Notes: generated by a model not told the origin, from the sequence alone. 38,526 nucleotides of DNA from Mycobacterium sp. (GCA_023264735.1 JAHFVD010000061.1:8366-46891); one strand, 5' to 3'; shown: positions 28,318-36,809, numbered from the stretch's first letter. Numbers and translations are program-made.

Positions 28318-30312
28318 GTGTCTAAGCTTTCGACCGCCGCGCGTCGGCTGGTCCTGGGGCAACCGTTCCGCAGCGACAAGCTGAGCCACACGCTGCTGCC
28401 CAAGCGCATTGCCTTGCCGGTGTTCGCGTCCGATGCCATGTCGTCAGTGGCCTACGCACCCGAGGAAATCTTTCTGGTGCTCTCGGTGGCCGGCCTGTCC
28501 GCGGTCACGATGGCGCCGTGGATCGGGGTGGCGGTCGCGCTGGTCATGCTCGTGGTGGTGGCCTCCTACCGGCAGAACGTGCACGCCTATCCCTCGGGCG
28601 GCGGCGACTACGAGGTGGTGACCACCAACCTGGGGCCGACGGCGGGCCTGACGGTGGCCAGTGCCCTCCTGGTCGACTATGTGCTGACGGTCGCGGTGTC
28701 GATGGCCTCGGCGATGTCGAACATCGGGTCGGCGGTCCCGTTCATCGCCGAGCACAAGGTCGCGTTCGCCGTCGCCGCCATCGTGATCCTGACCGCGGTG
28801 AACCTGCGTGGCATCCGGGAGTCGGGCACCGCGTTCGCGATCCCGACCTACGCCTTCATCGTCGGCATGTTCCTCATGCTGATCTGGGGTTTCTTCCAGA
28901 TCTATGTACTCGGTGACCATCTGCAGGCCGAGTCGGCCGGCTTCGACATGCACTCCGAGCACGGCGACGTCATGGGTTTCGCCCTGGTGTTCCTTGTGGC
29001 GCGGGCATTTTCGTCGGGTTGTGCAGCGCTGACCGGCGTGGAGGCGATCAGCAACGGGGTGCCCGCGTTCCGCAAGCCCAAGTCCAAGAACGCCGCCACC
29101 ACGCTGCTGCTGCTGGGCGGCATCGCGGTCACCCTGTTCATCGGCATGATCGTGCTGGCCATCGAGACCGGCGCCAAGGTTGCTGAGCGGCCCGAGGAGC
29201 AGCTCATCGGTGCGCCGGAGGGTTACCAACAGAAGACGCTGGTGGCCCAGCTGGCCGACACGGTGTTCGCCGGTTTCCCGCTGGGCCTGTGGCTGATTAC
29301 CGGTGTCACCGCGCTGATCCTGGTCCTGGCGGCCAACACCGCGTTCAACGGATTTCCGGTGCTGGGCTCCATCCTGGCCCAGGACCGTTTTCTGCCGCGC
29401 CAGCTGCACACCCGCGGCGACCGGCTGGCGTTCTCCAACGGCATCGTCTTCCTGGCGGCGGCCGCGATCGCCTTCGTCGTCGCGTTCAACGCCGAAGTCA
29501 CCGCGCTGATCCAGCTCTACATCGTCGGTGTGTTCGTGTCGTTCACGCTCAGCCAGATCGGCATGGTCCGGCACTGGACGCGGCATCTGCGCACCGAGAC
29601 CGACCCGCGCGCCCGCCGGCACATGATGCGTTCCCGGGTGATCAACACCATCGGCTTCATCTGCACCGGCGCGGTGCTCATCGTCGTTCTGGTGACCAAG
29701 TTCGTCGCCGGCGCGTGGATCGCGATCGTGGCCATGTCAAGCCTTTTCGTCTTGATGAAGGCGATCCACAAGCATTACGACACGGTGGCCCGCGAGCTGG
29801 CCGAGCAGGAGGCCGAGCAGGGCGAGGTGGTCTTGCCCAGCCGCAACCACGCCATCGTGCTGGTCTCCAAACTGCACATGCCGACGCTGCGGGCGTTGTC
29901 CTACGCCAGGGCCACCCGGCCCGACGTGCTGGAGGCCATCACCGTCAATGTCGACGACTCCGAGACCCGACAGCTGGTGCACAAGTGGGAGGACAGTGAT
30001 ATCACTGTCCCGCTGAAAGTCGTTGCCTCCCCGTATCGGGAGGTCACCCGACCGGTGCTGGACTACGTCAAGCGGATCAGCAAGGAAGCCCCGCGCACGG
30101 TGGTGACGGTGTTCATCCCGGAATACGTCGTCGGCCACTGGTGGGAGCAGGTGCTGCACAACCAGAGTGCGCTGCGACTCAAGGGCCGGTTGCTGTTCAT
30201 GCCCAACGTGATGGTGACTTCGGTTCCCTGGCAACTTAATTCGTCGGAGCGCGTGCATGACCTGGAGGCGCAGAACGCACCCGGCGACGTGCGACGAGGT
30301 TTCCTGGAGTGA
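28318..30312 (+). CDS. APC-superfamily transporter, KimA-like (candidate potassium transporter)
   Basis: The protein has 664 residues, GTG start at 28318 (MSKLSTAARRLVLGQPF), the Rv2690c counterpart. The N-terminal half has an LPVFASDAMSSVAYAPEEIFLVL start resembling the SDALSSVAYA motif of Bacillus KimA/YdaO. About 12 membrane helices follow (e.g. IGVAVALVMLVVVASY, ALLVDYVLTVAVSMASAM, VAVTLFIGMIVLAIE). The C-terminal ~170 residues form a cytoplasmic USP-like domain (NHAIVLVSKLHMPTLRALSYARATRPDVLEAITVNVDD ... VVTVFIPEYVVGHWWEQ), as in KimA. KimA is a proton-coupled potassium importer inhibited by c-di-AMP. The label 'amino acid permease' is the usual annotation, and potassium transport is inference supported by divergent ceoBC. 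The next gene follows after 7 bp. Confidence 0.8.
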   Translation: MSKLSTAARRLVLGQPFRSDKLSHTLLPKRIALPVFASDAMSSVAYAPEEIFLVLSVAGLSAVTMAPWIGVAVALVMLVVVASYRQNVHAYPSGGGDYEVVTTNLGPTAGLTVASALLVDYVLTVAVSMASAMSNIGSAVPFIAEHKVAFAVAAIVILTAVNLRGIRESGTAFAIPTYAFIVGMFLMLIWGFFQIYVLGDHLQAESAGFDMHSEHGDVMGFALVFLVARAFSSGCAALTGVEAISNGVPAFRKPKSKNAATTLLLLGGIAVTLFIGMIVLAIETGAKVAERPEEQLIGAPEGYQQKTLVAQLADTVFAGFPLGLWLITGVTALILVLAANTAFNGFPVLGSILAQDRFLPRQLHTRGDRLAFSNGIVFLAAAAIAFVVAFNAEVTALIQLYIVGVFVSFTLSQIGMVRHWTRHLRTETDPRARRHMMRSRVINTIGFICTGAVLIVVLVTKFVAGAWIAIVAMSSLFVLMKAIHKHYDTVARELAEQEAEQGEVVLPSRNHAIVLVSKLHMPTLRALSYARATRPDVLEAITVNVDDSETRQLVHKWEDSDITVPLKVVASPYREVTRPVLDYVKRISKEAPRTVVTVFIPEYVVGHWWEQVLHNQSALRLKGRLLFMPNVMVTSVPWQLNSSERVHDLEAQNAPGDVRRGFLE

Positions 30313-30319
30313 ATCGACA

Positions 30320-31507
30320 GTGACGCAGGGGGATGCGGTCGAGCTGGTGCTCACCACCGGCGCGGCCGCCAACGGGGGCAGCTGTGTGGCACGCCATGAG
30401 GGGCGGGTCGTGTTTGTCCGCTACGCACTGCCTGGTGAGGTGGTGCGGGCCAGGGTGACCGGTGACCGCGGATCCTATTGGCACGCTGAGGCAATCGAGA
30501 TTCTGGAGGCATCGCCGGACCGGGTGGAGTCGCTGTGCGCGATCGCCGGCGTTGGCAAGGCCGGCTGTTGTGATCTGGCCTTCGTCAGTCCCGAGGCGGC
30601 CCGCGTGCTCAAGGGTCAGGTGGTGGCCAATCAGCTGGCCCGGCTCGGTGACTTCGCCTGGGACGGGGTGGCCGAACCCCTTGGCGACGGCGCGGCCCGT
30701 GGCTGGCGAACCCGGGTCCGCCTGGCCGTGGATGCAGCAGGCCATGCGGGATTTCATCGTTACCACAGTGCCGAACTGGTCACCGACCTGAGCTGCGGCC
30801 AGCTGCGCGACGGGTTGGTCGACGGGCTGGACGGATCGCGCTGGAAGCCGGGGGATCAGGTGCACGTGGTCGCCGACGACGACGACACCCGGCACATCGT
30901 GTGCAACAACCGTCAGCAGCGGCGCGGTCACCGGGCCGAGGGTGAATTCGATGCGGTGCAGCGGGTGGGAGACCGTGCCTGGCGGGTGCCGGTCACCGGG
31001 TTCTGGCAGTCGCACCGCGACGCGGCCACGACGTACAGCGCGCTGGTGGCCGGCTGGGCGCAGGACATCGCGGGATCGACGGCGTGGGATCTGTACGGCG
31101 GCGCGGGGTTGTTCGCCGCGGTGCTGGCCGACGCGGTGGGCGACACTGGCCGGGTGCTGACCGTGGACACCTCGCGCGCCGCCTCCGGGGCAGCACGCGC
31201 GGCGCTGGCTGACCTGCCGGGCGTCGAAGTGCTCACCGACTCGGTGCGTCGGGCGCTGACCGCGCAGCGCGAGGGCGCCGACATCGCCGTCCTGGACCCG
31301 CCGCGATCGGGCGCTGGACGCGAGATCATCGACCTGCTGGCCGACGCCAGGGTGCCGCGGGTGATCCACATCGGCTGCGAGGCGGCGTCGTTCTCGCGCG
31401 ATATCGGGCTGTACCGGGGGCACGGCTACACCGTCGAGCAGATCCGGGTCTTCGACTCGTTCCCGCTGACCCACCACGTCGAGTGCGTGGCGCTGCTGGT
31501 GCGGTGA
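30320..31507 (+). CDS. TrmA/RumA-family class I RNA (uracil-5-) methyltransferase
   Basis: The protein has 395 residues, GTG start at 30320 (MTQGDAVELVLTTGA), with GGAG 11 nt upstream; it follows the transporter stop by 7 bp. A TRAM domain is at the N-terminus (NGGSCVARHEGRVVFVRYALPGEVVRARV). Cysteines at 73, 83, 84 and 159 lie where the family has its 4Fe-4S ligands (C73-x9-C83-C84). The spacing is looser than the classic Cx5CxxC of E. coli RlmD/RumA. The SAM fold carries AWDLYGGAGLFAAVLADAVG and VLDPPRSGAG, and the catalytic nucleophile is Cys353 in IHIGCEAASFSRD. It should methylate uridines in rRNA or tRNA; the site is unknown. It matches Rv2689c in order, and nhaA follows 1 nt later. Confidence 0.88.
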   Translation: MTQGDAVELVLTTGAAANGGSCVARHEGRVVFVRYALPGEVVRARVTGDRGSYWHAEAIEILEASPDRVESLCAIAGVGKAGCCDLAFVSPEAARVLKGQVVANQLARLGDFAWDGVAEPLGDGAARGWRTRVRLAVDAAGHAGFHRYHSAELVTDLSCGQLRDGLVDGLDGSRWKPGDQVHVVADDDDTRHIVCNNRQQRRGHRAEGEFDAVQRVGDRAWRVPVTGFWQSHRDAATTYSALVAGWAQDIAGSTAWDLYGGAGLFAAVLADAVGDTGRVLTVDTSRAASGAARAALADLPGVEVLTDSVRRALTAQREGADIAVLDPPRSGAGREIIDLLADARVPRVIHIGCEAASFSRDIGLYRGHGYTVEQIRVFDSFPLTHHVECVALLVR

Positions 31508-31508
31508 G

Positions 31509-32810
31509 ATGCGTCACGCCTTATTCGCCAGGGGATCGTGGTCGGAGACCTCGCGGATCTCGTCGATCCTGCGCAAGGAGACCGTCGGCGGGGCGTTGTT
31601 GCTCCTGGCCGCCGCGATCGCCTTGTTCTGGGCCAACTCGCCGTGGTCGGCGGCCTATGGCCGGCTGGGCGATCTTCACGTCGGTACCGACCGGCTCGGC
31701 CTGCACCTGGATCTGAGCCTGGGCGGCTGGGCGGCCGACGGGCTGCTGGCAATTTTCTTCTTCGTCGTCGGGCTCGAGCTCAAGCGGGAGTTCGTCGCCG
31801 GCGATCTGCGTGACCCCGGCCGCGCCGCGTTGCCGATCGCGGCCGCGGTGGGCGGCATGATCGCGCCGGCGGCCATCTTCGTGGCCTTCACGCTGCACGA
31901 GGGCGGCGGCGCGGCTCGCGGCTGGGCTATCCCGACCGCCACCGATATCGCATTCGCGGTCGCCGTGCTGGCCGTGCTGTCCACCCACCTGCCGGGGGCG
32001 CTACGGACGTTTCTGCTGACGCTGGCCGTCGTCGACGACCTGCTGGCCATCACCGTGATCGCGGTGTTCTACACCGATAAGATCAACGTCGTCGCGCTGC
32101 TGGTCGCGCTGATCCCGCTGGTGTTGTTCGCGGTCCTCGTGCAGCGCCGGATCAGCTCCTGGTGGCTGCTCGTCCCGCTGGCGGTGCTCACGTGGGCGTT
32201 CGTGCACGAATCCGGGGTGCACGCGACGGTGGCGGGAGTGCTGCTCGGGTTCACCGTGCCGGTGTTGCGCAGCGCCGCGGCCGGCGGCTCCGACGCCGGA
32301 CCCGGGCTGGCCGAGCATTTCGAGCACCGGATGCGACCGCTGTCGGCGGGTTTCGCGGTCCCGGTGTTCGCCTTCTTCGCCGCCGGTGTGACGTTCGGCG
32401 GCTATCACGGTTTGATCACAGCTCTGAGTGATCCGATTGCGATGGGAATTGTGTTCGGCCTGGTCGTCGGCAAGACGCTCGGGGTGTTCGGCACCACCTG
32501 GACACTGGCCAAGCTGACCCGCGCCAGCCTCGACTCGGCACTGCGCTGGATCGACGTGTTCGGCATCTCCATGCTTGCCGGGATCGGGTTCACGGTAAGC
32601 CTGCTGATCGGCGAATTGGCCTACGATCCGGGCTCGCAGCGGCACGACGTCGTCAAGGTCGCCGTGCTCACAGGAAGTTTGCTGGCGGCCTTGTTGGCGG
32701 CCGTCGTGCTGCGGCTGCGCAACCGGCATTACCGCAACGTGTGGGAGCTGGAGAACGAAGATCGCGACCAGGACGGTGTGCCCGACATCTACGAGTCTCA
32801 TCAGGACTGA
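31509..32810 (+). CDS. nhaA: NhaA, Na+/H+ antiporter
   Basis: The protein has 433 residues, somewhat longer than E. coli NhaA (388). It exports Na+ in exchange for protons. Twelve helices are expected; visible signatures are FFFVVGLELKREFVAGDLRDP, PTATDIAFAVAVLAVL, and LAVVDDLLAITVIAVFYT with the essential Asp pair (Asp163/164 in E. coli), plus VFGISMLAGIGFTVSLLIGELAY. The hydrophilic C-terminal tail reads RNVWELENEDRDQDGVPDIYESHQD; DxDxDGxxDxxE resembles a calcium-binding thrombospondin-type repeat. The start ATG 31509 is 1 nt after the methyltransferase stop, so these are cotranscribed. M. tuberculosis has other genes here as I remember it, so nhaA marks a difference in this lineage. Confidence 0.93.
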   Translation: MRHALFARGSWSETSRISSILRKETVGGALLLLAAAIALFWANSPWSAAYGRLGDLHVGTDRLGLHLDLSLGGWAADGLLAIFFFVVGLELKREFVAGDLRDPGRAALPIAAAVGGMIAPAAIFVAFTLHEGGGAARGWAIPTATDIAFAVAVLAVLSTHLPGALRTFLLTLAVVDDLLAITVIAVFYTDKINVVALLVALIPLVLFAVLVQRRISSWWLLVPLAVLTWAFVHESGVHATVAGVLLGFTVPVLRSAAAGGSDAGPGLAEHFEHRMRPLSAGFAVPVFAFFAAGVTFGGYHGLITALSDPIAMGIVFGLVVGKTLGVFGTTWTLAKLTRASLDSALRWIDVFGISMLAGIGFTVSLLIGELAYDPGSQRHDVVKVAVLTGSLLAALLAAVVLRLRNRHYRNVWELENEDRDQDGVPDIYESHQD

Positions 32811-32826
32811 TCTACGTACGGGTGCG

Positions 32827-32832
32827 TAGACT
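32827..32832 (+). promoter_or_regulatory. dxs -10 element, leaderless start
   Basis: TAGACT is followed by 6 nt and the dxs ATG, placing the transcript start on the ATG itself. Confidence 0.6.
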
Positions 32833-32838
32833 GGCCAA

Positions 32839-34752
32839 ATGCTTGAACAGGTTCGCGGCCCAGCCGATCTGCAACACCTGTCCCAAGCGCAGCTGACCGA
32901 GCTAGCTGCCGAGATTCGCCAGTTCCTGATTCACAAGGTCGCTGCCACGGGCGGACACCTCGGGCCCAACCTCGGCGTCGTCGAGCTGACGCTGGCGCTG
33001 CACCGGGTCTTCGACTCTCCGCACGACCCTATCCTTTTCGACACCGGCCACCAGGCCTACGTCCACAAGATGCTCACCGGTCGCGCGGCCGACTTCGACA
33101 CGCTACGCAAGCGCGACGGCCTGTCGGGCTATCCGTCCCGCGCCGAAAGCGAGCACGACTGGGTCGAATCCAGCCACGCCTCGGCGGCGCTGTCCTACGC
33201 CGACGGGTTGGCCAAGGCCTTCGAACTGACCGGCCACCGCAACCGCCACGTCGTGGCCGTCGTCGGCGACGGCGCCCTGACCGGCGGCATGTGCTGGGAG
33301 GCGCTGAACAACATCGCCGCCGCCCGCCGGCCGGTGGTGATCGTCGTCAACGACAACGGCCGCTCCTACGCCCCGACCATCGGCGGTCTTGCCGATCACC
33401 TGGCCGGGCTGCGGCTGCAGCCGGGCTACGAGCGATTCCTGGAGCGCGGCCGGATCGCCGTACGCGGCGTGCCGGTCGTCGGCGAGGCCTGCTATCAGGC
33501 CATGCATAGTGTGAAAGCCGGTATCAAGGACGCGTTGTCGCCGCAGGTGATGTTCACCGACCTGGGCCTGAAGTACGTCGGCCCGATCGACGGGCACGAC
33601 GAGCACGCGGTGGAGACCGCCCTACGGCACGCGCGCGGTTTCAACGCCCCGGTGATCGTGCACGTGGTGACGCGCAAGGGCATGGGCTATGCGCCGGCCG
33701 AGAACGACGAGGCCGAGCAGATGCACTCCTGCGGGGTCATCGATCCCGACACCGGGCTGGCGACGAAGTCGTCGGCGCCGGGATGGACGTCGGTGTTCTC
33801 CGAGTCGCTGATCTCCTATGCCGCCAAGCGGCGTGACATCGTGGCGATCACCGCGGCGATGCCGGGACCGACCGGTCTGTCGGCGTTCGGGGAACGCTTC
33901 CCGGACCGGCTGTTCGACGTCGGGATCGCCGAGCAGCATGCGATGACCTCAGCCGCCGGGCTGGCGATGGGTGGGCTGCACCCGGTGGTGGCCATCTATT
34001 CGACGTTCATCAACCGCGCGTTCGACCAGATCATGATGGACGTCGCCCTGCACAACCTCCCGGTCACGATGGTGCTCGACCGGGCCGGGGTCACCGGCAA
34101 CGACGGCGCCAGCCACAACGGCATGTGGGATCTGTCGTTGCTCAACATCGTTCCGGGCATCCGGGTGGCTGCCCCGCGCGACGGCGCCCGGCTGCGCGAG
34201 GAGCTGGGCGAGGCGCTGGAGATCAACGACGGGCCGACCGCTATCCGCTTCCCCAAAGGTGAAGTGGGCGAGGATATTCCCGCACTCGAGCGACTCTCAG
34301 GCATCGATATTCTGGCCCGCCCGAGCGACGGCCTCGGAAACGATGTGCTGCTCGTCGCGGTGGGATCATTCGCGCCGATGGCGCTCAAGGTCGCCCAGCG
34401 GCTGCGCAACCAGGGGATCGGGGTGACCGTCGTCGATCCGCGCTGGGTGATCCCGGTGTCCGATGCGGTTGCGCCCCTTGCCAAGTCGCACAAGCTGGTG
34501 GTCACGATGGAGGACAACGGCGTGCGCGGCGGCATTGGTTCAGCGGTCTCCGCTGCGCTGCGCGCTGCCGAGATCGACGTGCCATGCCGCGATGTTGCTG
34601 TGCCGCAACAGTTCCTGGATCACGCCGGGCGCGGTGAGGTGCTTGAGTCGGTGGGTCTGACCGAGCAGCACATCGCGCGCCAGGTCACCGGCTGGGTGGC
34701 TGCGCTGGGCGCACTCGACGACACCGTCGCTGACTCGGCTGACAAGACGTAA
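32839..34752 (+). CDS. dxs: 1-deoxy-D-xylulose-5-phosphate synthase Dxs
   Basis: The protein has 637 residues. Thiamine-diphosphate enzyme that condenses pyruvate and glyceraldehyde-3-phosphate, the first step of the MEP route to isoprenoids (decaprenyl phosphate, menaquinone). Visible landmarks are GGHLGPNLGVVELTLALH, DTGHQAYVHKMLTGR, VVAVVGDGALTGGMCWEALNN (the ThDP/Mg motif), KYVGPIDGHDEHAVE, and the C-terminal transketolase-type domain with RFPDRLFDVGIAEQHAMTSAAGLAMGG, DRAGVTGNDGASHNGMWDLSLL and VTMEDNGVRGGIG. The start is supported by the leaderless -10 at 32827. It follows nhaA by 28 bp with no terminator. Matches Rv2682c (dxs1). Confidence 0.97.
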   Translation: MLEQVRGPADLQHLSQAQLTELAAEIRQFLIHKVAATGGHLGPNLGVVELTLALHRVFDSPHDPILFDTGHQAYVHKMLTGRAADFDTLRKRDGLSGYPSRAESEHDWVESSHASAALSYADGLAKAFELTGHRNRHVVAVVGDGALTGGMCWEALNNIAAARRPVVIVVNDNGRSYAPTIGGLADHLAGLRLQPGYERFLERGRIAVRGVPVVGEACYQAMHSVKAGIKDALSPQVMFTDLGLKYVGPIDGHDEHAVETALRHARGFNAPVIVHVVTRKGMGYAPAENDEAEQMHSCGVIDPDTGLATKSSAPGWTSVFSESLISYAAKRRDIVAITAAMPGPTGLSAFGERFPDRLFDVGIAEQHAMTSAAGLAMGGLHPVVAIYSTFINRAFDQIMMDVALHNLPVTMVLDRAGVTGNDGASHNGMWDLSLLNIVPGIRVAAPRDGARLREELGEALEINDGPTAIRFPKGEVGEDIPALERLSGIDILARPSDGLGNDVLLVAVGSFAPMALKVAQRLRNQGIGVTVVDPRWVIPVSDAVAPLAKSHKLVVTMEDNGVRGGIGSAVSAALRAAEIDVPCRDVAVPQQFLDHAGRGEVLESVGLTEQHIARQVTGWVAALGALDDTVADSADKT

Positions 34753-34754
34753 AC

Positions 34755-34782
34755 GTCTCCGAAACACCGGCGTGTCGGGGAC
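34755..34782. terminator. Bidirectional hairpin between dxs and the RNase D-like gene
   Basis: GTCTCCG (34755-34761) pairs with CGGGGAC (34776-34782), with an inner ACAC/GTGT stem, and is followed by CTTTA. It lies between two convergent stops. Confidence 0.5.
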
Positions 34783-34784
34783 CT

Positions 34785-36074
34785 TTACGCCTGCTCGCCG
34801 GCAGGAGCGGGCTCCAACTTCGCCGCCAGCACCGGAACCACAAGCGTGCGTTGCCATTCCCTGGCCCCGCCGTCGCGCAGGAAATTGTCGATCGCCCCGC
34901 TGACGTCGCCGCTGTCCTGCCAGTCCCAGCACAGCCTGCGGATGAGTTCGGGGGAGGCCAGGTTCTCGGTGGGGACATGCACCTTGTCGGAGAGTTCGGC
35001 GAGGCCCGCGCGCGCGGCGTCCAGGCGGGCGGCGGCCTCGGGCTTGCGCTTGGCCCACCGCACCGCGGGCGGCGGACCGTTCTGCGGCTCGGCGGTGTCC
35101 GGCGGCTCCGGGTTGGTGCGGGCCGACTCCAGTGCGGCCAGCCAGACATTGGCGCTGCGGCGCTGCTTGTGCCCGCCGAAGATCGGCAGCTTGGTCAGGT
35201 CCTCGACCGTCTTGGGGTCGGCCACCGCGGCGGCGATGATCGCCGAATCCGGCAGGATCCGCCCCGGCGCGATATCGCGGCGCCGGGCGATCTGATCACG
35301 CACCGTCCACAACTCCCGGACCGCCGCCAGCGCCTGGCGGTTGCGGACCTTGTGGATTCCCGACGTCCGCCGCCACCGATCGCGCCGAGTGACTGTGGCT
35401 TCCGCAGACCGGAGATACTCGAATTCCTCTGCGGCCCAACTACTCTTGCGTTGCTCGGCAAGCACGTCGGCGATCGCGTCCCGCAGCTCGACGAGCACCT
35501 CGACATCGAGGGCCGCGTAGTTCAGCCAGGCGTCGGGCAGCGGGCGTTTGGACCAGTCCGCCGCACCGTGGCCCTTGGCCAGGCCCAGCCCCAGCAGGCG
35601 CTGGACCATGGCCGCCAGATTCACCCGCTCGAAGCCGGCCAGCCGGCCCGCCAGCTCGGTGTCGTACAAGCTGGGCGGGCGCATCCCGACCTCCGCCAGG
35701 CAGGGCAGATCCTGGTCGGCGGCGTGCAGGATCCACTCGTCGGTGGCCAACACATCGGCCACCGGTCGCAGCACGTCGATCGGGCTGTTGCCGTGGTTGA
35801 CCGGATCGATCAGCACCGTGCCCGCGCCGGTGCGCCGGATCTGGATCAGATAGGCGCGGTTGGAGTAGCGGAAGCCCGACGCCCGCTCGGCATCGACGGC
35901 GAACGGGCCGGTGCCCTTCGCCAGCTGCTCTGCCGCCCGGGCGATCTCGTCGACGCTGACCGACACCGGTGGCACGCCCTCGGCCGGGCACAGCAGGGGA
36001 GTCGCCTCGGGGGCATCGTCGGCTGGGGTGTCGGACTCCGCGGCTGCGGCGTCGTCATCATCGGGTTCTGGCAT
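34785..36074 (-). CDS. RNase D-like 3'-5' exoribonuclease with HRDC-type region
   Basis: The protein has 429 residues, the Rv2681 counterpart. The DEDDy exonuclease residues are Asp61/Glu63 (FAVDAERASGF), Asp122 (LHAADQDLPCL) and Asp190 with Tyr186 (NYAALDV). They also occur with RYSNRAYLIQIRRTGAGTVLIDP. After residue 240 an HRDC-type helical domain follows (ALAAVRELWTVRDQIARRRDIAPGRILPDSAIIAAAV). A further C-terminal extension (residues 310-429) has no clear relative. RNase D proteins trim structured RNA 3' ends such as tRNA precursors. ATG 36074 is only 1 nt after the upstream DUF3000 stop, so the two genes are coupled. Confidence 0.9.
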   Translation of the reverse strand: MPEPDDDDAAAAESDTPADDAPEATPLLCPAEGVPPVSVSVDEIARAAEQLAKGTGPFAVDAERASGFRYSNRAYLIQIRRTGAGTVLIDPVNHGNSPIDVLRPVADVLATDEWILHAADQDLPCLAEVGMRPPSLYDTELAGRLAGFERVNLAAMVQRLLGLGLAKGHGAADWSKRPLPDAWLNYAALDVEVLVELRDAIADVLAEQRKSSWAAEEFEYLRSAEATVTRRDRWRRTSGIHKVRNRQALAAVRELWTVRDQIARRRDIAPGRILPDSAIIAAAVADPKTVEDLTKLPIFGGHKQRRSANVWLAALESARTNPEPPDTAEPQNGPPPAVRWAKRKPEAAARLDAARAGLAELSDKVHVPTENLASPELIRRLCWDWQDSGDVSGAIDNFLRDGGAREWQRTLVVPVLAAKLEPAPAGEQA

Positions 36075-36075
36075 G

Positions 36076-36657
36076 TCAGGCGCGGGAGCGGGAACCTAGA
36101 TCCGTCACTCCCACCGGCGGCAGGCCTGCGGCGTGCTCGAGCACCTCGCAGAACGCCTGGACATGGGTGTCGAGTGCCATGGTGGTGGCCGTCCAGGACG
36201 CACGCATCTCGAGCTGATGCGCGCGTGGCGGGCCGGAGATATCGCCGTAGCGCACCGAGGTGGTGGCCGTGACGGTGCCGCCGAGGGCGGTGACGTGCTC
36301 TGAGCGGCTCTCCAGGGCGTCGACGAGCCAACTCCAGGCCACCTCGGGCAGGAGCGGGTCGACAGCTTCGCTGGAGTCCAGGTCGGCCTGGATGTAGGCG
36401 ACCAGGCGCATGGTGCCGTCCCATGCCTCCGAGCCGTCGGGATCGTGCAGCAGGATCAGCCGGCCGAACGCATCACCGTCGGACTGCTCGGGAACGATTT
36501 CGGTCTCGGCGTGCTTGACCTCCGCGCCCAGCGCATAGCTGTACGGCGCGAGACGTTGAGGTGGGCGGATCGGACCGAGCTCGATCTCCGGCCGTACCTC
36601 GGCGGCACTCATCGCCGCCACCGCCTCGCGGAATAGCGCCGGTTCCGCAGTGGTCAC
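36076..36657 (-). CDS. DUF3000 protein (Rv2680-like)
   Basis: The protein has 193 residues from GTG 36657 (VTTAEPALFREAVAAMSAAEV); an ATG at 36678 adds seven residues. I prefer the GTG because TAGCGT sits 8 nt upstream and would otherwise lie inside the coding sequence, and no ribosome site is present. DUF3000 signatures are VRPEIELGPIRPPQRLAPYSYALGAEV, RLILLHDPDGSEAWDGTMRLVAYIQADL and EVAWSWLVDALE. Function is unknown. It lies directly before the RNase D-like gene (1 nt), in one operon, suggesting linked RNA roles, which is inference. Confidence 0.82.
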   Translation of the reverse strand: MTTAEPALFREAVAAMSAAEVRPEIELGPIRPPQRLAPYSYALGAEVKHAETEIVPEQSDGDAFGRLILLHDPDGSEAWDGTMRLVAYIQADLDSSEAVDPLLPEVAWSWLVDALESRSEHVTALGGTVTATTSVRYGDISGPPRAHQLEMRASWTATTMALDTHVQAFCEVLEHAAGLPPVGVTDLGSRSRA

Positions 36658-36665
36658 GGCAATTG

Positions 36666-36671
36666 ACGCTA
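36666..36671 (-). promoter_or_regulatory. -10 element of the DUF3000 gene, leaderless
   Basis: TAGCGT on the minus strand (36671-36666) is followed by 8 nt and the GTG at 36657. Confidence 0.5.
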
Positions 36672-36729
36672 GCCCCATCGTCGAGGTCGAGGGGGCAGGC
36701 GCGCCGATTTGGTGCCATCCGGCGGGCAG

Positions 36730-36747
36730 GAGCGGAGCGACCCGGGG
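36730..36747 (-). repeat. Intergenic repeat, copy B
   Basis: GAGCGGAGCGACCCGGGG is the reverse complement of copy A (24892-24909) at 17 of 18 positions. It lies in the 152-bp gap between the DUF3000 gene and hemE, about 12 kb from copy A. Copy B lacks the neighbouring 20-bp palindrome. Confidence 0.5.
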
Positions 36748-36809
36748 ATGGGCTAGGGCGCCTTAGGGCTCGTGGGCTGGGTTCGACGGCGCATGGGACC
36801 ATGGACGCG

